NCBI GenBank assembly: GCA_902761715.1
Contig: CACWLK010000017.1
Location: forward strand, 1-33,257
Source of the DNA: an uncultured Rhodospirillales bacterium
GTDB taxonomy: Bacteria; Pseudomonadota; Alphaproteobacteria; RF32; CAG-239
Direction: 5' to 3'
Length of the DNA stretch: 33,257 bases
Under the pieces are notes generated by a model. The model was not told the DNA's origin. It saw nothing but the letters and a program-made list of their open reading frames with translations, and ran no database searches. The first letter of the stretch is position 1; every line of letters begins with the position of its first letter. Shown in pieces: positions 18,015 to 25,522 of this stretch. The position numbers and the translations under genes are program-made.

Positions 18015-19154
18015 TTACTCTCCAAACAAAGCGTACATAATATTGCTCTTAATTCTTCCGAAAAATCCCAATTTTGCAACCGCATGATCTGCATATAACG
18101 GGATCATCTTCGGTTCATGTCCGTCAATCTCCAAACGAACTTCTCCCAGTTTTTGCCCTTGTTCAATCGGAGCTTTAATCGGCTTTTTATAAATAGCTGT
18201 CATTTTTGCAGTTCTGGCCTGAGCTTTAGGTAGAGTAACAACCACATCTTCACCGGCAACCAAGTCTATAGTCTTTTCGGTTCCCATATAAACCGGAGCT
18301 GTAACAACTCTTTCATATTGCTTAAACGCTTTGTAGTTATCAAACTCTCTGAATGCCCAATTCATCATTTTTTCTGCTTCCTCGGAACGCTCTTTGTTAG
18401 AGCTCATTCCGGTCATAACACTGATGATACGACGGTCTCCGCGTTTTGCCGATGCTGTCAGGCAAAAACCTGCTTCATCGGTATGCCCTGTCTTAAGTCC
18501 GTCTGCTTCAGGCATACTGTACAGCAGAGGATTGCGGTTACCCTGCAAAATATTGTGATACGTAAAAGTCTTTTGTGAAAAAATCGGATAAAATTCCGGA
18601 AAATCATGAATAATTGCTCTAGCCAACTTAGCTAAATCTTCAGCCGACATTTTATGATCAGGCGAGGGCAAACCGGTCGCATTTTCAAAATGAGAATTCT
18701 TCAATCCCAACTCTTCTGCCTTTTTATTCATCAATTCGGCAAAATCTTCCTCCGATCCGGCCATATTTTCAGCGACCACAATACAAGCATCATTGCCGGA
18801 CTGAATCAAAATGCCCTTAATCAAATCTTCTACCGTAACGTTTGCCCCCAGCGGCAAAAACATTGTCGAACCACCACTGGCAGACCCACCTTTTCTCCAT
18901 GCATTTTCACTTACCGTAAAAGTATCTTCCAAAGACAATCCGCCGCTTTTAATTTTTTCAAACAGCAGATAAACCGTCATCAATTTGCTCATTGATGCCG
19001 GAGCCACCGGAACATCGGCATCTTTTTCATACAAATACTCTCCGGTATCATAATCCATAATCAACACATTTTTAGCTTTGGTCTCAATAGCATTAGCCGA
19101 AGCTGACAATGTGGCGGCAACGGCAAAAACTGATAACAATGTATAAAACTTCAT
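18015..19154 (-). CDS. dacA: D-alanyl-D-alanine carboxypeptidase (PBP5/6-like)
   Basis: This low-molecular-weight penicillin-binding protein trims the terminal D-Ala from peptidoglycan pentapeptides in the periplasm. The 379-residue protein has a signal peptide (1-22, ending SASANA), the active-site SMSK (S54, K57), SGN (119-121), KTG (221-223), and a C-terminal beta domain with a short amphipathic tail for membrane attachment (GFFGRIKSNIMYALFG). All catalytic motifs are intact. It lies nine bases after rlpA; both act on the cell wall. Confidence 0.95.
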   Translation of the reverse strand: MKFYTLLSVFAVAATLSASANAIETKAKNVLIMDYDTGEYLYEKDADVPVAPASMSKLMTVYLLFEKIKSGGLSLEDTFTVSENAWRKGGSASGGSTMFLPLGANVTVEDLIKGILIQSGNDACIVVAENMAGSEEDFAELMNKKAEELGLKNSHFENATGLPSPDHKMSAEDLAKLARAIIHDFPEFYPIFSQKTFTYHNILQGNRNPLLYSMPEADGLKTGHTDEAGFCLTASAKRGDRRIISVMTGMSSNKERSEEAEKMMNWAFREFDNYKAFKQYERVVTAPVYMGTEKTIDLVAGEDVVVTLPKAQARTAKMTAIYKKPIKAPIEQGQKLGEVRLEIDGHEPKMIPLYADHAVAKLGFFGRIKSNIMYALFGE

Positions 19155-19163
19155 TTCTTTCCT

Positions 19164-20096
19164 CTAGTTTTCAACAATATGAGCGGTTTGTATTCCAAAA
19201 TCTCTGATTCTTGACAGCATATCCACGGCTTGGTTTTGTCCGCTATAAGGCCCTACTCTTACCCTATAAAAAACTCGTTCGTTAACTTTTGCCACCGAAA
19301 CTGCTGTCGGTCCGAAGGAGCTAAGCCTGTTTTTCAGCGATTCGGCTGCATCAACATCAGTAAAAGCCCCTGCCTGCACAAAGAAACCTCCTTCTCCGAC
19401 AACTGCATCCTGGTTTAATACCGGGGCATCAGAATTATCAGAAGGTTCGTAATCATAGTCTGGGCTCAATTTATCATATGAAGCGGCTACTGCAGCTCCT
19501 TCAAGCGGAGCCATTCTTTCTGCTTCTATTTTTGCAACCGGTGCAGCAACCACATCCTCATATACCGGACTTCCGGTCAGAGCTGCTTTCAAATTTTTAC
19601 TTTCTTTTTCCAACACCTCTACTCTGACTTTTGCTGTTCCCTGTTCCAAAAAGCCCAGTAACTGAGCCACTTTTTTCGAAACATCAATAATACGATTACG
19701 TGCATAAGGACCACGATCGTTGACTCTGACCACCAACGAACGACCATTCTCCAAATTAGTAACTCTGACTATTGATGGCAAAGGCAATGTACGATGTGCG
19801 GCCGTCAGAGCATTCATATCGTATTTTTCCCCATTAGCCGTGCGTTTTGCATGAAAATCCGGTCCGTACCACGAAGCAGTTCCTTCTTCTTTATAATTAT
19901 AATCCTCTTTCGGATAGTACCAACGACCTAAAATTTTATATGGGTTGCCAACCTTATAAACTCCGCCTTGGTTTAGAATAGCAGCCGCCTGTTTTTGCGG
20001 TGGATCAGTAATATCAGGAGAAGAACTGCTACACGCAACTACTGTCACAATCACTCCGGACAAAGCCAAAAAACGCAATATTTCAGATAGTTTCAT
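19164..20096 (-). CDS. rlpA: RlpA septal peptidoglycan lipoprotein (DPBB plus SPOR)
   Basis: RlpA is an outer-membrane lipoprotein that binds denuded glycan at the septum and, in Pseudomonas, cleaves it as a lytic transglycosylase. The 310-residue protein has a lipoprotein signal with lipobox VVAC (C22), a double-psi beta-barrel (GTASWYGPDFHAKRTANGE, then VRVNDRGPY), a linker of about 90 residues, and a C-terminal SPOR domain (GGFFVQAGAFTD to IVEN). First gene of the nine-gene operon. AAGGTG precedes the ATG; an AT-rich region at 20115-20145 containing TATTAT/TATAGT is the likely promoter. Confidence 0.95.
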   Translation of the reverse strand: MKLSEILRFLALSGVIVTVVACSSSSPDITDPPQKQAAAILNQGGVYKVGNPYKILGRWYYPKEDYNYKEEGTASWYGPDFHAKRTANGEKYDMNALTAAHRTLPLPSIVRVTNLENGRSLVVRVNDRGPYARNRIIDVSKKVAQLLGFLEQGTAKVRVEVLEKESKNLKAALTGSPVYEDVVAAPVAKIEAERMAPLEGAAVAASYDKLSPDYDYEPSDNSDAPVLNQDAVVGEGGFFVQAGAFTDVDAAESLKNRLSSFGPTAVSVAKVNERVFYRVRVGPYSGQNQAVDMLSRIRDFGIQTAHIVEN

Positions 20097-20247
20097 TTTT
20101 TCACCTTCTTAATTTCTGCACTATACTATAATAGTTTTTCCGGCTCGTAAAGGCATTGTGCAAAGATATGCAGTAAAAAATCTTTGTTGATAAATAATTT
20201 TATCGTGATACGATTTTGACGAATAACTTTCTTGAAAGGAAAAATTA

Positions 20248-20598
20248 ATGACTAAAAAAAGTACATATTTTTCAATTTTAGTAGCTGCCATCATTATTGC
20301 TGTTGCCGGCGTGTTATTAAACATCAAACCTATTGTTTCCGTTCTCGACACCATGCGTGACATGGTTAACGAATGGCCGATTTGGGTTTTAGCCTTAATT
20401 TGTGGTATTGTATTTGCAAAATCAAAACACTATTGGCTCAGCATTCTTGCTTGTGCCGTTGTAGTTACTTTAGGAGCACAAATCTATTTTTCAGGCTCAA
20501 TGTCAAACCTTGACTTGTACAGAGCCTGCGTAAGAGGTTTCGGCTTTTTAGGTATTGTATTTATTGTTGACTATATTCGTCTTATCCTAAAAATTTAA
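20248..20598 (+). CDS. Small integral membrane protein of unknown function, 116 aa
   Basis: I do not recognise this family. Four hydrophobic segments are visible (about 8-27, 44-58, 63-82, 95-115), with a short basic N-terminus (MTKKS). There are three cysteines and no conserved catalytic motif. GAAAGGA about seven bases upstream gives a good ribosome site. It is divergent from rlpA; a TTGATA/TACGAT pair with 16-bp spacing at about 20199-20226 could be its promoter. The next plus-strand gene is tRNA-Ser. Confidence 0.7.
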   Translation: MTKKSTYFSILVAAIIIAVAGVLLNIKPIVSVLDTMRDMVNEWPIWVLALICGIVFAKSKHYWLSILACAVVVTLGAQIYFSGSMSNLDLYRACVRGFGFLGIVFIVDYIRLILKI

Positions 20599-20611
20599 TT
20601 TTTACAAAAAA

Positions 20612-20666
20612 ACTCTTGACCTTTCGGTTGCTTTTGGTTACAAACGAAAAGCAACCGAAAAAGAGT
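20612..20666. repeat. Long inverted repeat: minus-strand terminator and possible plus-strand promoter
   Basis: A perfect 14-bp inverted repeat (20622-20635 with 20647-20660) is extended by ACTCTT/AAGAGT (20612-20617 with 20661-20666) across a GACC bulge, giving a 20-bp stem. Reading leftward it ends in seven T residues (complement of 20605-20611), so it looks like a minus-strand terminator. The left arm also carries TTGACC (20616-20621) and TACAAA (20639-20644) 17 bp apart, a possible plus-strand promoter for the tRNA region. Confidence 0.6.
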
Positions 20667-20678
20667 CTGTTGACGCAT

Positions 20679-20822
20679 TAATGCAGCGGTCTTGGAATCG
20701 TAGCGTAGCGGAGATCGGTAAGCACGAGGACTTTTAAGTCCGAAGTGTCACACCGCAAACCGTCGTCGGAACGAAGTTCCGAATTACATTGTGAATATAA
20801 ATGGATAGTTGGCGGAAAAGTT
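20679..20822 (+). repeat. 144-bp tandem unit 1, with broken tRNA-Ser fragment
   Basis: First of two tandem units with exact 144-bp period. It starts inside a tRNA-Ser-like sequence (taatgcagcggtcttg), is interrupted by about 62 bp of unrelated hairpin-forming sequence at the anticodon loop, resumes with aaaccgtcgt, then a hairpin (tcggaac/gttccga) in the place of the serine variable arm. T-arm and 3' acceptor are missing. The right end holds a mutated tRNA 5' end (ggatagttggcgg) that leads into unit 2. Confidence 0.8.
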
Positions 20823-20966
20823 TAATGCAGCGGTCTTGGAATCGTAGCGCAGCGGAGATTGGTAAGCACGAGGACTTTTAAGTCCGAAGTGTCGCACCGC
20901 AAACCGTCGTCGGAACGAAGTTCCGAATTACATTGTGAATATAAATGGAGAGTTGGCAGAGTGGTT
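20823..20966 (+). repeat. 144-bp tandem unit 2, running into the intact tRNA-Ser
   Basis: Differs from unit 1 at only three positions in its first 110 bp and then in the tRNA 5' part, where unit 2 carries the functional sequence and unit 1 a mutated copy. The last 20 bases are the first 20 bases of the intact tRNA-Ser. The low divergence implies a recent duplication or active homogenisation. Hairpins within: ggactt/aagtcc and tcggaac/gttccga. Confidence 0.8.
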
Positions 20967-21035
20967 TAATGCAGCGGTCTTGAAAACCGTCGTGGGTAAC
21001 TCCCACCTGGGGTTCGAATCCCTAACTCTCCGCCA
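20947..21035 (+). tRNA. tRNA-Ser(TGA)
   Basis: Acceptor GGAGAGT pairs with ACTCTCC, discriminator G, encoded CCA at 21033-21035. The anticodon loop CTTGAAA gives anticodon TGA, which reads UCA-type serine codons. The long variable arm (gtgggtaactcccac) is the class II feature of serine tRNAs, and the T-arm has GGTTCGAATCC. A terminator follows after 13 bases. Confidence 0.96.
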
Positions 21036-21048
21036 TTTAAAACAAAAT

Positions 21049-21071
21049 AGCACCCTTGCGGTGCTTTTTTT
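21049..21071 (+). terminator. Terminator of tRNA-Ser
   Basis: AGCACC (21049-21054) pairs with GGTGCT (21060-21065) around a five-base loop and is followed by a run of T residues. Confidence 0.88.
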
Positions 21072-21116
21072 GTTTTAAATTTGAGGAAGGTTTGGATTTG
21101 AACAATATTACACAAT

Positions 21117-21180
21117 AAAAAACCGCTGTGAACTCCTTAGGAGATTCCGAGGTTGACAAGTCAATCTCACGCAACAGCGG
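21117..21180 (-). terminator. Terminator of the candidate ncRNA
   Basis: On the minus strand CCGCTGT (21180-21174) pairs with ACAGCGG (21129-21123), followed by six T residues (21122-21117). The enclosed 44 bases form two more hairpins, a 9-bp one (GTGAGATTGAC side with GTCAACCTC) and CTCC/GGAG, so the terminator is itself branched. Confidence 0.8.
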
Positions 21181-21551
21181 CTAAAAAATTCCTAAACGGC
21201 CGCCAATAAACCACGGCCTAAGAGTAGTCGTTTAGGTAACTTTTTTACATTAAATAAGTCCAGATGCTGAAAGGGAGTTTAACGCAACCCATAAAGCTAC
21301 GCAAACCATGCCTACATTTTAGTCGTCAAGATTTGGGAGCTGGACTTAAAAGCTCGTCGGACGGTCTCGGCTACAAATCCGAGTGTTGGCGAACCTGCCC
21401 TCGCACCGATCCGGCTACAAATCCGGGGGATGAGGGCTTAGCGACTGATACCTCAAATTGAAATATCAGTCAAAAACACGTTAGTAACCCGACCAATGCT
21501 GTTCCTACATCTGATGATGTGGCGCTCTCAATCGGAAAAGCTACTAACGAC
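21117..21551 (-). ncRNA. Candidate structured non-coding RNA of about 435 nt, family not recognised
   Basis: Bases 21072-21721 hold no convincing protein gene. On the minus strand a near-consensus promoter (21558-21586) predicts a start near 21551, and an intrinsic terminator ends at 21117. Between them I see long perfect pairings: 21542-21549 with 21479-21486 (8 bp), 21464-21471 with 21443-21450 (8 bp), 21432-21437 with 21397-21402, 21340-21347 with 21256-21263 (8 bp), 21229-21236 with 21191-21198 (8 bp, with GGCCG/CGGCC inside). Two hairpins share the loop ATTTGTAG. The segment is less AT-rich than its surroundings. I looked for tmRNA (ANDN-type tag, T-arm, CCA), RNase P (GAGGAAAGTCCGGGC), SRP and 6S features and found none. 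It could be a new class or a divergent member of a large ornate RNA class. Confidence 0.72.
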
Positions 21552-21557
21552 AAGGTT

Positions 21558-21586
21558 AGTATAAATAAACCGCACTCCATTGTCAA
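21558..21586 (-). promoter_or_regulatory. Near-consensus sigma-70 promoter for the candidate ncRNA
   Basis: Minus strand: perfect TTGACA (21586-21581), 17-bp spacer, TATACT (21563-21558). This is the best promoter in the window. There is no start codon with a credible reading frame downstream, which points to an RNA gene. Confidence 0.8.
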
Positions 21587-21721
21587 TTAAACAAATTTCT
21601 AGAATGTCATGTTTTGACACACCTCTTCAAACACTTTACTTCATACCCTTTTTCCTCTTAAACAAAATTTAACTAACAGCTTGTAAGCTAACCATAATTA
21701 TCACTTTTCGGGAGAAAAATT

Positions 21722-22276
21722 ATGAGTCCTTTTTTAATCACAATATTGGTCATTATTGCCGCCATCGTTATCTATGTCATCAGCGCTTACAACAATGGCA
21801 TAACCCTGCGTAACTATGTCCGTGAAGCCTTTTCGACCATGGACGTATATTTGAAAAAACGCTGGGATTTAATCCCCAACCTTATTGAGTCGGTAAAAGG
21901 CTATATGGAACACGAAAAAGGGCTGTTATCCGAACTAACTGAACTCAGAACTAAAAATTACGCAGATATGTCAACCTCTGAAAAACTGCAAGCCAACATG
22001 CAACTCGGCAGTATTATGCCCAAACTTCTTGCTGTTGCCGAAAACTACCCCAACCTGCGTGCTTCCGAAAATTTCAACACTTTGATGAACGACATCTCTT
22101 CTGTTGAAGAAGATATCGCTAATGCTCGCAAATATTACAACGGCACCGTTCGTAAATTCAACACTTTCACCGAGGTATTTCCTTCAAACATCATCTGTAG
22201 TTTCTTTGGCTTCAAACCCGAAAAGCTGTTTGAAATTGCCGATTCGGAAAGACAAAACATAAAGGTAAAATTCTAA
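21722..22276 (+). CDS. lemA: LemA family membrane protein
   Basis: LemA proteins are anchored by one N-terminal membrane helix and carry a helical bundle; their biochemical role is unclear. The 184-residue protein has the membrane segment (about 4-24, FLITILVIIAAIVIYVISAY), then the signature NNGITLRNYVREAFSTMDVY, LKKRWDLIPNLIESVKGY, and FPSNIICSFFGFKPEKLFE at the C-terminus. Length is typical. GGGAG eight bases before the ATG supports the start. It lies four bases before the DUF2207 gene, a pairing common in bacteria. Confidence 0.93.
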   Translation: MSPFLITILVIIAAIVIYVISAYNNGITLRNYVREAFSTMDVYLKKRWDLIPNLIESVKGYMEHEKGLLSELTELRTKNYADMSTSEKLQANMQLGSIMPKLLAVAENYPNLRASENFNTLMNDISSVEEDIANARKYYNGTVRKFNTFTEVFPSNIICSFFGFKPEKLFEIADSERQNIKVKF

Positions 22277-22280
22277 TACG

Positions 22281-24041
22281 ATGAAAAAATTAGCGACTTT
22301 TATACTTGCATTGGCAGCATTTGGCTTTGCCACCACCGCTGCCGCGGAAAACTTTAATATTATTAATTATGATGTTGAAATCCTGGTTGACAAGAACAAA
22401 TCAGCCTTCATCACCGAGACAATTGATGTCAACTTTTTCAATCCGTCGCATGGTATATATCGCGAAATCCCTTATAAAAATGCTTCCATTACCGATATTT
22501 CAGTATCAGAAACAAAACAAAATTTTTATAGTCCTGATAGTGTAAATATCAAAATCGGTGACCCCAATCAATTAATCAGTGGCCCTCATCGGTATATAAT
22601 TAGATATCGGTACAACTACTATGACAACGCAACCGAGTTTTATCATAACATTATCGGAACCGAGTGGAAAACCAATATTAACAATGTTACATTCAAAGTT
22701 ATCCTTCCTGAACCGATAAACTCTTCTCAAACAGGCCTTTCTATCGGCTATAGCGGCACAAAGGGTTTTGACGGAGATGCCCTCTATCAGGTTAACGGTA
22801 ATGTTATTTCCGGTAAAACCTTGCGCAATCTTGCTCCTCATGAAGGAGTAACTCTCAGGGTTGAAGTGCCTAGCGGATACTTTAACGTTGCCGAAAACCC
22901 AATGAAAAAATATTCCATTCCGTTCTTATTCTTGTTCACCATAGTTGCATTTATGACTTGGTTTATTCATGGCAGAGACGAACCGGTAACCCCCTTTGTT
23001 AATTTTTACCCGATTAAAGGATTAAACGCAATTGAGCATGAGCTTGCTTATAAAGGAAAAGCCTCAACCAAAGGAATTGTTGCTCTACTGATTGAACTTG
23101 CCGAAAAAGGCTATATCAAAATTGATGATCACAAGCCAAACTGGACTTTACACAAACTTCGTCCTTTGTCGAACGACCTCGATGAAAATCAGCGTGATTT
23201 AATGAAAGCCCTGTTTAAATCAGGCGACGAGGTAAACAAAAACGATTTAAAAATATCGCGAACATTTTATAAAAACTGCCGAGATATTATTGATGATGTC
23301 AACCAAAAACGTAACAAAATATTTTATGCCTCATCAATCTGTTTTCCGCTACGTGCATTGATGTATATCTGTATAGCCGGTCTCATGCTATTGACGGCAC
23401 TTTCGATTTTTGATTTTAATACCTTAAAACTCATCAATAATTTTCCGCTTTTGCTTTTTCCGGCCATTGCCATTTTAATACTTATACTAATGCTTGCCTC
23501 CAAAGATAAAAACCCTTTGCAAGTAATTTATATAATTATTTGGGCATCATGTTTTGGCGGAATGCCTTTATACGATCTTATATCCAACGGCATATCCAGT
23601 AACTCTTTGCCCAACACCATATTCGGCATCATCTGCCTGATTATTGCCGCCGTTTGCACCTACCAACTTCCCAAACGAAACCCGCGCGGACAAAAGTTCT
23701 TAAATCATATAGAAGGATTAAAACAATTTATAGACGTCGCCGAAAAAAACAAAATCAAAGAACTTATCGAACAAGATCCGCAATATTTTTATAACATTTT
23801 GCCGACCGCCTATATTTTGAACGTCTCTGATAAATGGATTAATAAATTCGAGGACATTATGACTATTGCTCCGGAATGGTATTCGGGAAGCCATCTGAGT
23901 AGCAATCGCTTCAATGTTTTTACTAAAAATTTCAACAGCGTCTCAATACCGTCAACCTCAAACGGGGGAATTTCTCGTTCTTCCGGCGGGGAAGGACACG
24001 CCGGTGGCGGTGGCGGCGGCGGTGGCGGCGGCTCATGGTAA
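22281..24041 (+). CDS. DUF2207 membrane protein with glycine-rich tail
   Basis: DUF2207 proteins are predicted membrane proteins of unknown function usually found beside lemA. The 586-residue protein has a signal peptide (1-22, ending TTAAA), an extracytoplasmic beta-rich domain (about 25-205; HGIYREIPYKN and IGTEWKTNINNVTFKV are family blocks), a membrane segment (about 213-229), a cytoplasmic winged-helix-like part (KGIVALLIELAEKGYIKI), more membrane segments (about 350-460), and a C-terminal tail GHAGGGGGGGGGGGSW. The glycine tail is normal for the family. Its stop lies inside the start of the next gene. Confidence 0.9.
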   Translation: MKKLATFILALAAFGFATTAAAENFNIINYDVEILVDKNKSAFITETIDVNFFNPSHGIYREIPYKNASITDISVSETKQNFYSPDSVNIKIGDPNQLISGPHRYIIRYRYNYYDNATEFYHNIIGTEWKTNINNVTFKVILPEPINSSQTGLSIGYSGTKGFDGDALYQVNGNVISGKTLRNLAPHEGVTLRVEVPSGYFNVAENPMKKYSIPFLFLFTIVAFMTWFIHGRDEPVTPFVNFYPIKGLNAIEHELAYKGKASTKGIVALLIELAEKGYIKIDDHKPNWTLHKLRPLSNDLDENQRDLMKALFKSGDEVNKNDLKISRTFYKNCRDIIDDVNQKRNKIFYASSICFPLRALMYICIAGLMLLTALSIFDFNTLKLINNFPLLLFPAIAILILILMLASKDKNPLQVIYIIIWASCFGGMPLYDLISNGISSNSLPNTIFGIICLIIAAVCTYQLPKRNPRGQKFLNHIEGLKQFIDVAEKNKIKELIEQDPQYFYNILPTAYILNVSDKWINKFEDIMTIAPEWYSGSHLSSNRFNVFTKNFNSVSIPSTSNGGISRSSGGEGHAGGGGGGGGGGSW

Positions 24042-24796
24042 AGCTACAATACATATTATCCGCATTGCTGACTGTCTGCGCTTGCAGTTCAATCAAAATT
24101 CCGCAAGAGTTTCAATATCGAGAAATTCCTGCCGATGGTTTTACCATAGCTTCGTGGCAAAAAATCTCTTCAGCCCAAGCTCCTTTTCATATTTACATCG
24201 AAGGTGACGGTCATTCCTTTACCGCATCGGGAAAAGTATCGTCCAACCCAACGCCTCACGACACCACGATGCGCCAATTGGCATTCAACGATTCTGCACC
24301 AAACGTCGTTTATCTTGCCCGCCCCTGCCAATATATTATGAATTCAAACTGCCAAAAGAAATATTGGAGCACTGCCCGCTTTGCCCCTGAAATAATTAAC
24401 TCCGAATATCTCGCCCTCAAAAGCATAGCCGCAAACCGTCCGATAACTTTGGTCGGATTTTCGGGGGGAGCACAAATTGCCGGACTACTTGCTGTTTTAC
24501 ATAACGATTTAAGCATATCTAAAGTCATAACCATTGCCGGCAATCTTGATCACCCGACATGGACACAATATCACAAAGTTCCGGCCCTTACTCAGTCCCT
24601 TGACCTTAACAAGTTCAAAGACAAATTTGCTTCTATTCCTCAACATCATTTTATCGGCGCTGATGATAACATTGTGCCACCGGAAATAACTCGTAATTTT
24701 ATCGGCAAAGACAAACTCATTACCACCTTTTCAGACACATCTCATAACCGTGGTTGGCAAAAACACTCTGACCAAATATATAAAATTATGCCATAA
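24035..24796 (+). CDS. Alpha/beta hydrolase, probable lipoprotein
   Basis: The 253-residue protein has a short signal with a likely lipobox (VCAC, C17) followed by SS, then an alpha/beta hydrolase fold. FHIYIEGDGHSF is the first strand and oxyanion region, GFSGGAQ (near 142-148) is the nucleophile elbow with the catalytic serine, FIGADDNIVP supplies the acid and DTSHNRGW the histidine. The triad seems complete. The substrate is unknown; an ester or peptide-like substrate in the envelope is plausible. The ATG overlaps the last seven bases of the DUF2207 gene, so the two are coupled. Confidence 0.8.
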   Translation: MVKLQYILSALLTVCACSSIKIPQEFQYREIPADGFTIASWQKISSAQAPFHIYIEGDGHSFTASGKVSSNPTPHDTTMRQLAFNDSAPNVVYLARPCQYIMNSNCQKKYWSTARFAPEIINSEYLALKSIAANRPITLVGFSGGAQIAGLLAVLHNDLSISKVITIAGNLDHPTWTQYHKVPALTQSLDLNKFKDKFASIPQHHFIGADDNIVPPEITRNFIGKDKLITTFSDTSHNRGWQKHSDQIYKIMP

Positions 24797-24797
24797 A

Positions 24798-24823
24798 AAA
24801 CGCCCTGCACAAACAGGGCGTTT
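24798..24823. terminator. Bidirectional terminator between hydrolase and outer-membrane gene
   Basis: AAACGCCCTG and CAGGGCGTTT form a perfect 10-bp stem around CACAAA. It separates two convergent genes, one base after the hydrolase stop and 14 bases from the stop of the barrel protein. Confidence 0.92.
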
Positions 24824-24837
24824 AATCAACATCATCT

Positions 24838-25398
24838 TTAGAAATTATATCTCAAACCGGCGGTAACTTCCCACAAGTCATCGAGATATTTGGTGCCTAC
24901 ATAATCATAACGTCCCATAATACGAGCCGACCAATTCTCGGTCATATTATACATTGCACCCAATCCAAAACGATAGCCGACCTTGTTGGTATCATTCGAA
25001 AAAGTACGATGTCTGGTCTTTACATTATATCCGCCCAAACCGACAGAGCCTAACAAATCAAATGTTCCATCACAACCGAGCGGCATATATCCGATCATGT
25101 CCATACCATAGCTGAAGAAACGATTTTTCAATTTTTCTTCACCCTTAAACGATGTACGCTTGAATGCATATTGATAATAAAATTCCGGACCGAAATATTT
25201 CCACATTCTGACGCCAATATTGCCTGAAATTGAGTTATAGCTTCTCTGAGGCTTACGCTCAACATCTTTATATCCGGCATAAGAATAAATATAATCCATA
25301 CCGACATAAGGTTTCAAATCCTTATGCATCCAGTTCATAGCATTTGCATTCATTGAAAACATAGCCGCAACACCGGCTAAAAGTAATATCTTTTTCAT
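24838..25398 (-). CDS. Outer-membrane beta-barrel protein
   Basis: The 186-residue protein has a signal peptide (1-20, MKKILLLAGVAAMFSMNANA), then alternating amphipathic strands rich in Tyr, Gly and aromatic residues (KPYVGMDYIYSYAG, NIGVRMWKYFGPEFYYQYAF, YRFGLGAMYNM, WSARIMGRYDYVGT) and ends LRYNF. A terminal phenylalanine is the usual signal for BAM-mediated insertion. Size fits an eight-stranded OmpA/OmpX/Opa-like barrel without a periplasmic domain. A role in adhesion or membrane stability is inference. ATGGAG about eight bases upstream serves as ribosome site; the gene stands alone. Confidence 0.87.
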   Translation of the reverse strand: MKKILLLAGVAAMFSMNANAMNWMHKDLKPYVGMDYIYSYAGYKDVERKPQRSYNSISGNIGVRMWKYFGPEFYYQYAFKRTSFKGEEKLKNRFFSYGMDMIGYMPLGCDGTFDLLGSVGLGGYNVKTRHRTFSNDTNKVGYRFGLGAMYNMTENWSARIMGRYDYVGTKYLDDLWEVTAGLRYNF

Positions 25399-25522
25399 CT
25401 TTAAACTCCATTTAATTAAACAGATTTTTAGCTAGTCGTTTTCTATGTATGCAACATCATCTCAAATTAAAGGGTGCAAATTAAAAAAAATGTGATAAAT
25501 TAAAACAAAAATGGAGAACAAT

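Noticed and set aside
20679..20966. CRISPR array or two further functional tRNA-Ser genes
   Set aside because: Only two units with a 144-bp period and no repeat-spacer pattern; the tRNA copies lack T-arm and acceptor 3' strand, so they cannot fold as tRNAs.
21264..21461. 65-codon plus-strand reading frame
   Set aside because: It runs antisense through the paired elements of the candidate RNA, has poor coding character and no convincing ribosome site, and is absent from any recognised family.
21117..21551. Permuted alphaproteobacterial tmRNA
   Set aside because: No ANDN-type tag codons, no T-arm followed by CCA, and no GGGG-type 5' acceptor half on either strand. A covariance-model search should still be run, because tmRNA is the obvious alternative.
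21117..21551. RNase P RNA, SRP RNA or 6S RNA
   Set aside because: The conserved RNase P and SRP core sequences are missing, and the paired elements do not form a single long rod as in 6S RNA.
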